Assembly: GCF_004359505.1 (NCBI RefSeq)
Contig: NZ_SCWE01000001.1
Span: forward strand, 1 to 64,000
Origin: Macrococcus hajekii
GTDB lineage: Bacteria > Bacillota > Bacilli > Staphylococcales > Staphylococcaceae
DNA: 64,000 bases
Reading direction: 5' to 3'
The notes under the pieces were generated by a model that ran no database searches, was not told where the DNA came from, and saw nothing but the letters and a program-made list of their open reading frames with translations. Both the position numbers and the translations under genes were made by a program. Shown here piece by piece: positions 57,229 through 64,000 of this stretch (position 1 is its first letter; every line of letters begins with the position of its first letter).

Positions 57229-57376
57229 TTATTATCAACTCCTTTTATCTTTATTATCTATTACCACACTTCATCATTTTTATGTCATCTTTATGACAAA
57301 TACTGAATTGAATACGGTGTTACAGCGATTATGGTAAAATAGTTTATATTCATTACAAATTAGGAGGACTGGTTAA

Positions 57377-58414
57377 ATGCCATTCAACGATACGATTTTA
57401 AAGGCTGCCTACGGGGAGAAAACGACGCATACACCTGTCTGGTTCATGCGTCAGGCAGGAAGAAGCCAGCCGGAATACAGAAAGATTAAAGAGACTCACT
57501 CATTATTTGAAATTACACATGATCCAGAGCTATGTGCTTATGTTACGAAGTTACCGGTAGATCAATATAATACTGACGCAGCGATTCTCTATAAAGACAT
57601 CATGTCTCCACTCGGTGCAATCGGGGTGGATGTTGAGATCAAGTCAGGTATCGGTCCGGTCATCGGCAATCCTATCCGCTCTATCAAGGATGTGGAACGT
57701 TTGGGTGAAATCAATCCTGAACAAGATGTGCCTTATATTATGGATACCATCAAGTTACTGACTACTGAACAACTCAATGTGCCACTTATCGGCTTCACAG
57801 GTGCTCCTTTCACACTGGCCAGTTATATGATTGAAGGCGGTCCTTCTAAAAATTACAATAAAACGAAGGCTATGATGTATGAGCAGCCTGAAGCATGGCA
57901 TATGCTGATGGAGAAACTGGCTGATATGTGTATCACCTATACACATGCACAAATAGATGCAGGATGTAAGATGATTCAAGTGTTCGACTCATGGGTCGGC
58001 GCACTGAATAAAGAAGATTATCGTCAGTTTATTGCACCGCACATGCACCGCATTTTTGCAGGTATTAAAGAGAAGCATGTACCTGTGACAACATTCGGTG
58101 TCGGCGCGAGCCATTTAATCGAAGAATGGAATGCTCTGCCGGTTGATGTACTCGGTCTTGACTGGCGTCTGCAGATAGATGAAGCACGTGCAAAAGGTAT
58201 TACAAAAACATTGCAAGGTAATCTGGATCCAGCACTACTTCTGGCACCGTGGACTGTCATCGAATCACAGTTAAAACGCATTTTAGATCAAGGTCTGAAG
58301 ACTGATCATTATATCTTCAATCTGGGACATGGTGTCTTCCCGGAAGTTCAACCGGATACATTAAGACGTGTCTCTGAATTCGTTCACGATTATTCAGCAC
58401 AATATAAAAAATAA
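57377..58414 (+). CDS. hemE: Uroporphyrinogen decarboxylase
   Basis: The 345-aa protein has the family signature near the start ([17 protein letters not shown], with the two catalytic Arg) and a second conserved block ([17 protein letters not shown]). It decarboxylates uroporphyrinogen III to coproporphyrinogen III. It is first in hemE-hemH-hemY, with AGGAGG upstream of ATG 57377. Confidence 0.96.
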   Translation: MPFNDTILKAAYGEKTTHTPVWFMRQAGRSQPEYRKIKETHSLFEITHDPELCAYVTKLPVDQYNTDAAILYKDIMSPLGAIGVDVEIKSGIGPVIGNPIRSIKDVERLGEINPEQDVPYIMDTIKLLTTEQLNVPLIGFTGAPFTLASYMIEGGPSKNYNKTKAMMYEQPEAWHMLMEKLADMCITYTHAQIDAGCKMIQVFDSWVGALNKEDYRQFIAPHMHRIFAGIKEKHVPVTTFGVGASHLIEEWNALPVDVLGLDWRLQIDEARAKGITKTLQGNLDPALLLAPWTVIESQLKRILDQGLKTDHYIFNLGHGVFPEVQPDTLRRVSEFVHDYSAQYKK

Positions 58415-58426
58415 AGGAGTATCATC

Positions 58427-59347
58427 ATGGGGAAAAAAGGGTTACTCGTAATGGCGTACGGTACGCCTTACAAAGAAGAAGATATTGAACCATATTACAC
58501 ACATATCAGACGCGGCAGAAAGCCGTCTGAAGAAGCGTTACAGGACTTAAAAGATCGCTATAAAGCAATCGGCGGCATTTCGCCACTTGCTGGTATGACC
58601 GAGCGTCAGGCAGAAGAATTGCGCGATGCTTTGAATAAAGCGACAGGTGAAGATTATACGCTTTACATCGGCTTAAAGCATATCGCACCATTTATTGAAG
58701 ATGCGGTGAAACAGATGGCGGATGACGGTATCACAGAAGCTGTGACCCTTGTTCTGGCACCTCATTTCTCAAACTTCTCAGTAGGTTCTTATAATAAGCG
58801 CGCTGCTGAAGAAGCTGATAAATATGGTATCAAACTGCACCACGTCAATGACTTCTATAAACAGGATAAGTTTATCCAGTACTGGACAGAACGAATTGAT
58901 ACAGAACTTGAACGTATTACAGAAGCGGAATGGAACGACACAGTACTTATCGTCAGTGCACATAGTCTGCCGGAGAAAATCAAGGAATCCGGCGACCCAT
59001 ATCCTGACCAGCTTGCGGAAACTGCCCGGCTTATTGCAGAGCGTTCAAACATCATTCATGTGGAACGTGGCTGGCAGTCTGAAGGGAATACACCTGATCC
59101 ATGGCTTGGACCTGATGTGCAGGATCTGACACGTGCTCTTCACGAACAGAAAGGTTATAAAAATTATATCTATACACCGGTCGGCTTCGTCTGTGAACAT
59201 TTAGAAGTGTTATATGATAACGATGTAGAATGTAAAGTGATCTGTGATGAATTAGGCCTTAACTATTACCGTCCAGAGATGCCCGGCACACATCCTTTAT
59301 TTATTGGAGCAATGGTTGACGAGATACAAGCGGTCTTAAAATTTTAA
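58427..59347 (+). CDS. hemH: Coproporphyrin ferrochelatase
   Basis: The 306-aa protein has the ferrochelatase core: [19 protein letters not shown], the metal-site His in SAHSLPEK and the Glu in [12 protein letters not shown]. In Firmicutes it inserts iron into coproporphyrin III, not protoporphyrin. It begins 12 bases after hemE and has AAAGGAG upstream. Confidence 0.96.
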   Translation: MGKKGLLVMAYGTPYKEEDIEPYYTHIRRGRKPSEEALQDLKDRYKAIGGISPLAGMTERQAEELRDALNKATGEDYTLYIGLKHIAPFIEDAVKQMADDGITEAVTLVLAPHFSNFSVGSYNKRAAEEADKYGIKLHHVNDFYKQDKFIQYWTERIDTELERITEAEWNDTVLIVSAHSLPEKIKESGDPYPDQLAETARLIAERSNIIHVERGWQSEGNTPDPWLGPDVQDLTRALHEQKGYKNYIYTPVGFVCEHLEVLYDNDVECKVICDELGLNYYRPEMPGTHPLFIGAMVDEIQAVLKF

Positions 59348-59365
59348 GAAAAGAAGTGAGATGCA

Positions 59366-60730
59366 ATGAAGAAAGTCGCGATTATTGGCGCAGGTATTAC
59401 AGGATTGTCAGCTGCGTACTATCTCGAAAATGCTGACATTGATATTCTTGAACAATCTGACCGTCCAGGTGGTAAAGTCAAGACCTACCAGCGCGATGGC
59501 TATACGATTGAACTCGGACCTGAATCTTATATCGCGCGTAAGACGATTATGACTGAACTCGCGACAGCTATAGGGCTCGGCGATGATATTGTCAAAAATG
59601 AAACGGGACAATCCTATGTCTATGCTAACAACAAACTTTATCCGATACCAGGTGGATCAATTATGGGTATTCCGACTGAAATCGGTCCGTTTCTTGAGAC
59701 GAAGCTCTTGTCTCCGGTGGGTAAAGTGAGAGCAGGGCTTGATTACTTTATTAAACCGAAACCGATGACAACAGATGTCTCTGTTGGTGCATTTTTCAGA
59801 AAACGTCTGGGAAATGAAGCGCTGGAAAACTTGATTGAACCTTTACTGTCAGGTATATACGGTGCTGATATCGATAAGTTAAGTCTGAAATCAACTTTTC
59901 CGAACTTTAAGGAGCAGGAAGAGGCATACGGCAGCCTTATTAAAGGGATGCGTGCTCAGAAGAAAATTGCCCCTAAAGTAAAAGCAGAAGCGAAAAAAGT
60001 AGGCCAGTTCAGACAGTTTAAAAACGGACTTCAGAGTTTTATCGATAGACTGGCGGAAGTGGTGACTGACCAAGGCGCACATATTCAATATAACAGTACG
60101 GTGTCAGCAATCCGCAAGGTGGCAGAGGGTTATGAAGTGACGGTCAACGGTAAGCCTGCTTTATATGATCATGTGATTGTCACAGTCCCTCACACAGTCT
60201 TCAGCAGCTGGTTTGAAGACACACCACTTCGTTACTTCAAGCATATGGAGACAACGAGCGTGGCAACCGTAGTGATGGCATTTGATGAGTCACAGGTCAA
60301 CAACGAAGAGAACGGTACCGGATTCGTAATCGCACGTAACTCCGATACAGTCATCACTGCCTGTACGTGGACGAGTAAGAAATGGGCTCACTCCACACCG
60401 GAAGGTAAGGTGCTGCTGAGAGCTTATGTTGGGCGTCCGGGAGATACGGTCGTTAAAGATAATGACGATGAATCACTTATCAAGCTTGCACGACAGGATC
60501 TAGATAAGATGATGGACATTAAAGGCGAACCGGATTTCGCGATTGTGACACGTCTGATGAACAGTATGCCACAATATGAAGTCGGACATATTGACCGAGT
60601 TCGTCATATCCAGCGCTACATGGCTGAGCATTATCCAGGTCTTATACTGACAGGTGCCTCATTCGAAGCGGTCGGTCTACCTGACTGTATTTCACAAGCT
60701 AAAGCAGCGGCAGAACAGCTCAATCATTAG
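59366..60730 (+). CDS. hemY: Coproporphyrinogen III oxidase (HemY/CgoX)
   Basis: The 454-aa flavoprotein has GAGITGLSAAYYLE with the dinucleotide motif, RPGGKVKTYQRDG, and the C-terminal FAD contact LTGASFEAVGLPDCI. It oxidises coproporphyrinogen III to coproporphyrin III with O2, just before HemH acts. Third gene of the hem operon. A ResA-like or lipoate enzyme is not fused; lplA follows 77 bp later. Confidence 0.94.
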   Translation: MKKVAIIGAGITGLSAAYYLENADIDILEQSDRPGGKVKTYQRDGYTIELGPESYIARKTIMTELATAIGLGDDIVKNETGQSYVYANNKLYPIPGGSIMGIPTEIGPFLETKLLSPVGKVRAGLDYFIKPKPMTTDVSVGAFFRKRLGNEALENLIEPLLSGIYGADIDKLSLKSTFPNFKEQEEAYGSLIKGMRAQKKIAPKVKAEAKKVGQFRQFKNGLQSFIDRLAEVVTDQGAHIQYNSTVSAIRKVAEGYEVTVNGKPALYDHVIVTVPHTVFSSWFEDTPLRYFKHMETTSVATVVMAFDESQVNNEENGTGFVIARNSDTVITACTWTSKKWAHSTPEGKVLLRAYVGRPGDTVVKDNDDESLIKLARQDLDKMMDIKGEPDFAIVTRLMNSMPQYEVGHIDRVRHIQRYMAEHYPGLILTGASFEAVGLPDCISQAKAAAEQLNH

Positions 60731-60807
60731 GTTAAGACAATTACTTGGCGTCATTGTCTTTCTTTTGGTACTGTCAGATTAAAGGATTGTATAAGGGAGG
60801 AACTAGC

Positions 60808-61788
60808 TTGAAGTTTATCAGTAATAATAATATAACGGATCCGCGCATCAATCTCGCGATGGAGGAGTATGTACTGAATCATCTGACAGACGACTCTTAT
60901 TTTCTATTCTATGTCAATGAACCTTCTATTATCATCGGAAAAAATCAGAATACGTATGCAGAAGTTAATCAGAAGTATGTTGACGAAAATAACATTCATA
61001 TTGTAAGACGAATTTCAGGCGGCGGCGCAGTCTATCATGATCTTGGAAACCTTAACTTCAGCTTTGTGACGCATGCAGATGCTGACAGTTTTCATAACTT
61101 CAAGAAGTTCACGATGCCAATAGTTGAAGCACTTCATTCAATGGGCGTTAAGGCAGAGATGTCAGGTCGTAACGATCTGCAGGTCGGTAGCCGTAAAATA
61201 TCTGGCAATGCGATGTTCCAGGCAAAGGACCGGATGTTCTCTCACGGCACATTGATGCTCGACAGTAATATAGATGAAGTCGTCAGAAGTTTATCGGTCA
61301 GTGAAGAGAAGTTAATAACAAAAGGTATCCGTTCCATCCGTTCGCGTGTTGCAAATATCACGGAATTTCTGGATGAACCGATACCAATGGATGATTTTAA
61401 ACAGAAACTACTGAATTATATTTTTGATGGTCATGTAGAGGAGTATGTTCTTTCTGAGGACGACTGGCAGGCTATTCAGAAACTGAGCGAAGACAAGTAT
61501 CAGACGTTTGAATGGAACTATGGTCAAAATCCGGACTATAACTTTGAAACAAAAGAGAAGTTCCCAGGAGGACTCGTCGATCTTAAACTGAATGTCAGCA
61601 AGGGTCGCATTACAGAAGCCAGAATTTTTGGTGATTTCTTCGGAGTAGGAGAGATCAAGGAGATTGAGGATAAATTAATTGGTGTTCCCCATAACACTGA
61701 AGCTGTAGCAGAAGCAATTAAGGATATTGATTTCGCTCATTATTTCGGTCGAGTAGAACGTGAAGAATTTTTAAGTTTAATCGCATAA
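60808..61788 (+). CDS. lplA: Lipoate-protein ligase
   Basis: The 326-aa protein has NLAMEEYVLNHL, IIGKNQNTYAEVN, the RRISGGGAVYHDLGNLNFS motif and KISGNAMFQAKDRM with the catalytic Lys, plus a C-terminal accessory domain. It adenylates lipoate and attaches it to E2 and GcvH proteins. The start is TTG 60808, seven bases after GGGAGG; the ORF upstream of it lacks a ribosome site. A terminator follows. Confidence 0.93.
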   Translation: MKFISNNNITDPRINLAMEEYVLNHLTDDSYFLFYVNEPSIIIGKNQNTYAEVNQKYVDENNIHIVRRISGGGAVYHDLGNLNFSFVTHADADSFHNFKKFTMPIVEALHSMGVKAEMSGRNDLQVGSRKISGNAMFQAKDRMFSHGTLMLDSNIDEVVRSLSVSEEKLITKGIRSIRSRVANITEFLDEPIPMDDFKQKLLNYIFDGHVEEYVLSEDDWQAIQKLSEDKYQTFEWNYGQNPDYNFETKEKFPGGLVDLKLNVSKGRITEARIFGDFFGVGEIKEIEDKLIGVPHNTEAVAEAIKDIDFAHYFGRVEREEFLSLIA

Positions 61789-61828
61789 AAAATAAGAGGT
61801 TAATCACTAGGTGGTTAATCTCTTATTT
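61789..61828. terminator. Bidirectional terminator
   Basis: Stem AATAAGAGGTTAATCAC/GTGGTTAATCTCTTATT between lplA (+) and the IDEAL-domain gene (-). Confidence 0.9.
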
Positions 61829-61848
61829 CTATTCTACCGCTATTACCA

Positions 61849-62049
61849 TTATATAGCCGTCAGCTTTTTAAGCGCTGCTGTATATTGCATAAATGCTGTT
61901 TTGTCATGTTTAAGTAATGCATCTTCAATTAACTGGGCATATTCTTTCTTCTGGTGTTCACGTAATGCATCCTCAATCAATAATTCTATATATAAGTCAT
62001 TCAGATTCTCAATAAACATCTCAAGTCCGTTCTGATTTAACTGTTGCAT
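61849..62049 (-). CDS. IDEAL-domain protein (66 aa)
   Basis: The 66-aa helical protein has the sequence IEDALREHQKKEYAQLIEDA then LKHDKTAFMQYTAALKKL, which fits the short IDEAL domain (a C-terminal ID-E-AL helix). Such domains occur alone or at the end of ComK-related and YpiB-like proteins. It is divergent from comK, 190 bp away, which may be meaningful. Start: GGGGGCG upstream of ATG 62049. Confidence 0.78.
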   Translation of the reverse strand: MQQLNQNGLEMFIENLNDLYIELLIEDALREHQKKEYAQLIEDALLKHDKTAFMQYTAALKKLTAI

Positions 62050-62131
62050 CGTTAACGCCCCCTTTTGAATGATTGTTCCCAGTATAGCGAAAAATTAAAC
62101 CCAAAACAACAATATTCTGAAAATTCTAAAT

Positions 62132-62144
62132 AAAATTTTGTTTT
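62132..62144 (+). promoter_or_regulatory. Possible ComK AT-box
   Basis: AAAA-TTTTG-TTTT fits the ComK AT-box (AAAAN5TTTT). In Bacillus two such boxes make a K-box; only one perfect box is clear in this AT-rich 190-bp gap, so the call is weak. It could mediate autoregulation of comK. Confidence 0.3.
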
Positions 62145-62239
62145 TTAAATATCATGTAAAAATTGTAAAAAAATGATTTATTTGCACTTTTTAATATATA
62201 AAATAAGTATAATGAATAAAACACTTACTGGAGGCCGGA

Positions 62240-62800
62240 ATGGCGACATATCGCTATATCATTCGCGAAACGACAATGTTTATTCGTCCTGTGATGGAGA
62301 ATCATAAGCTGAAATCAGAAGTAAAAGAAATGGGGAAGCCCCCCTTTATTATTGAACAGAAGCCGCTGACCATTATTGAGCAGTCCTGCCATTTCTATAA
62401 TACGACTTATACAGCACGTAAAGAGACTACACGAATCATCGCAGATATTTGTCACAAACCGCCTATTATTATTAAACCTGAAACTTCTACTTATTTCTTT
62501 CCGAGTCATAGTGACCGAGTAGCAGAATGCTACTGGTTTAATTTAGGTCTGATCAAATCGTACTGTAAAGGGAAATTTAATGATAGCCGTATTGAGTTTG
62601 ATGATGATACGATTGAGATTTTTCCGATCAGTCATCACATCATCAATACGCAGTATCTGCATAGCATCAAATTAGAGTACTGCCTGCGCACAAAGTCGAT
62701 TAAGAATAACCATATAGATAAGGAAGTAGATTACAAGAGATCGTCACTTAGTATATACGAAGTACTCGCAATGTATGCAATGATTGAGAAGAGAGTGTAA
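62240..62800 (+). CDS. comK: Competence transcription factor ComK
   Basis: The 186-aa protein matches the ComK family: PLTIIEQSCHFYNTTYTARK near residue 42, then KPPIIIKPETSTYFFPSHS and a conserved ECYWFN segment. ComK activates late competence genes by binding AT-boxes. It is shorter than some Bacillus versions but has the full core. Start ATG 62240 with GGAGGCC upstream. Confidence 0.9.
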   Translation: MATYRYIIRETTMFIRPVMENHKLKSEVKEMGKPPFIIEQKPLTIIEQSCHFYNTTYTARKETTRIIADICHKPPIIIKPETSTYFFPSHSDRVAECYWFNLGLIKSYCKGKFNDSRIEFDDDTIEIFPISHHIINTQYLHSIKLEYCLRTKSIKNNHIDKEVDYKRSSLSIYEVLAMYAMIEKRV

Positions 62801-62829
62801 ATTTTCTGTAAAAAAATTTACTAAAAGAC

Positions 62830-62857
62830 TTGTAAAATAATCTGTAATTGTTATAAT
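62830..62857 (+). promoter_or_regulatory. Promoter of the tRNA-Asn/tRNA-Ser pair
   Basis: -35 TTGTAA (62830-62835) and extended -10 TGTTATAAT (TATAAT 62852-62857), 16-bp spacer, ending 21 bases before tRNA-Asn. Confidence 0.65.
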
Positions 62858-62878
62858 AAATCTTGTCTTAAAAATTAA

Positions 62879-62953
62879 TCCACAGTAGCTCAGTGGTAGA
62901 GCTATCGGCTGTTAACCGATCGGTCGTAGGTTCGAGTCCTACCTGTGGAGCCA
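62879..62953 (+). tRNA. tRNA-Asn(GTT)
   Basis: Acceptor TCCACAG/CTGTGGA, anticodon loop CTGTTAA, encoded CCA. Confidence 0.95.
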
Positions 62954-62954
62954 T

Positions 62955-63043
62955 GGAGATGTACTCAAGTTGGCTGAAGAGGCGCCCCTGCTAAGGGTGT
63001 AGGTCGGGAAACTGGCGCGAGAGTTCGAATCTCTCCATCTCCG
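62955..63043 (+). tRNA. tRNA-Ser(GCT)
   Basis: Class II tRNA, acceptor GGAGATG/CATCTCC, anticodon loop CTGCTAA, long variable arm. CCA is not encoded. It begins 2 nt after tRNA-Asn. Confidence 0.95.
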
Positions 63044-63050
63044 TTAACGA

Positions 63051-63078
63051 AACCATCACAATTGTGATGGTTTTTTTT
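63051..63078 (+). terminator. Intrinsic terminator
   Basis: Stem AACCATCACA/TGTGATGGTT followed by eight T, just after tRNA-Ser. Confidence 0.93.
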
Positions 63079-63136
63079 GTTTATACGTGACCTATCTGAC
63101 TTTTTAAGGAATAATAGAGATAAATAAGGAGGCGCT

Positions 63137-64000
63137 ATGAATCTAATTAAACTGAGTATTAAACGTCCTGTACTAACAATAATTACGATGCTGCTTGTGA
63201 TTATATTAGGTGTTATTTCCTTGACACGTATCCCGCTGAAACTGATACCAGACATCAGTCCACCTGTGGCTGTGGTCGTGACGAGTTATCCGAATGCTGG
63301 CCCTGAAGAGGTGAATCAGAAGGTGTCGACACCTCTTGAAAGGGAACTCTCGACTGTGCAGGGACTGGACGAAATCTCCACCCAGTCCCAGGAGGGCTCT
63401 AGTCTGATTTTGCTTAAACTGGATTGGAATACAAATGTGAAGGATATTGAGACAGATGTCCTGCAGAAAATCAGTAATGTCAATCTCCCTGACGATAGTC
63501 AAAAACCAAGGTTTTTAAAATTTGATCCCTCACAGCTACCCGTCATTCAGTTTGGACTGAGTTCAGATCTGCCGGCTAATCAGTTTAATGGTAAAGTAGA
63601 CCAGTTGACTGAGGAACTGAAAAGAATTGATGGAGTTGCGTCAGTAGATACAAATGGTAGTCTGTCAAAAGAAATTGAAATTACGGTTAAACCGGAGGAT
63701 TTAAAGAAGAGCGGTCTGACATTCAGTCAGCTTTCGAAGCTGATTGCGAGTCAGGACATCAGTCTTGCCGGTACTAATATTGTGCAGGATGATCGTGTGA
63801 TTTCTACGCGTATCCTGTCGGATGTTGATAGTTTAAAACAGCTGAAAGATTTACCTATCACTGAAGTGATGAGTCAGACGGTCAGGTTATCCGATGTAGC
63901 GACAGTGGAGGAGAAAACTGTTCAACCTGAGAGTATTACGAGAGCAGCAGGGCAGCCTGCTGTTCTGGTCAATGTGCTGGAAATGTCAAATGCAAATACG
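63137..64000 (+). CDS. RND-family efflux transporter, N-terminal part (cut by window end)
   Basis: The 288 codons in view start at ATG 63137 (AAGGAGG upstream) with MNLIKLSIKRPVLTIITMLL and the first membrane helix. A periplasm-type porter domain follows: IPDISPPVAVVV, SYPNAGPEEVNQKVSTPLER, VSTPLERELSTVQGLDEI. This is typical of Gram-positive SwrC/YerP-like members of the AcrB superfamily. The substrate is unknown; relatives export surfactin or fatty acids. The reading frame is open to the last base. Confidence 0.9.
   Translation, partial: MNLIKLSIKRPVLTIITMLLVIILGVISLTRIPLKLIPDISPPVAVVVTSYPNAGPEEVNQKVSTPLERELSTVQGLDEISTQSQEGSSLILLKLDWNTNVKDIETDVLQKISNVNLPDDSQKPRFLKFDPSQLPVIQFGLSSDLPANQFNGKVDQLTEELKRIDGVASVDTNGSLSKEIEITVKPEDLKKSGLTFSQLSKLIASQDISLAGTNIVQDDRVISTRILSDVDSLKQLKDLPITEVMSQTVRLSDVATVEEKTVQPESITRAAGQPAVLVNVLEMSNANT

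Overview
The window looks like chromosomal DNA of a low-GC Gram-positive bacterium of the Staphylococcaceae. The main reasons are gene order and family content: a yhaO-yhaN-yhaM block followed by prsA, a DUF3267 gene, hpr, yhaH, hit and ecsA-ecsB, and then a TRAP-like gene and hemE-hemH-hemY. It also carries a yhcX-yhcY-yhcZ-like block, a TcaA-like zinc-ribbon membrane protein, NfrA-like and ComK-like proteins, and very purine-rich Shine-Dalgarno sites. Macrococcus or a near relative is my best guess, but this is inference; no marker gene is complete enough here to name a species.

Layout. 1-2328: the 3' tip of a 23S rRNA, a 5S rRNA and a dense array of 22 tRNA genes. 2329-7192: zinc-ribbon and TM2 membrane proteins mixed with several broken small genes. 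7207-9640: a SAM-I (S-box) riboswitch with terminator, controlling an amino-acid permease and a homocysteine S-methyltransferase (methionine salvage). 9648-22007: an accessory defence island. It has a PD-(D/E)XK-like protein and an unidentified partner gene directly upstream of type I hsdM-hsdS-hsdR, then an IS30-family element, then an AT-rich ATPase-HNH nuclease pair resembling Septu (PtuA/PtuB), and last the C-terminal stump of a McrC-like gene.

22090-34877: housekeeping and small-protein genes: alpha/beta hydrolase, PTS IIC-like permease, queG-trmL-nfrA, a NagB-like protein, a seven-unit 41-bp tandem repeat, a NERD-domain protein, fumC, and ppx-ppk for polyphosphate. 34881-46526: nitroreductase, RluA-type pseudouridine synthase, the GNAT-nitrilase/histidine kinase/response regulator block, a CDF exporter coupled to a short-chain dehydrogenase, a glutamate-type symporter, an XRE regulator, yheB-yheA-like genes and hemZ.

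46583-64000: the nuclease block yhaO-yhaN-yhaM, then prsA through ecsAB (secretion and regulation), TRAP, the late haem genes, lipoate ligase, an IDEAL-domain protein, a ComK homologue, tRNA-Asn and tRNA-Ser, and the start of an RND-family exporter cut by the window end.

The most unusual part is the defence island. The restriction cassette carries two co-directional genes of unclear role, and the ATPase-HNH pair sits hard against the McrC stump, as if a new defence module had replaced most of an mcrBC locus.
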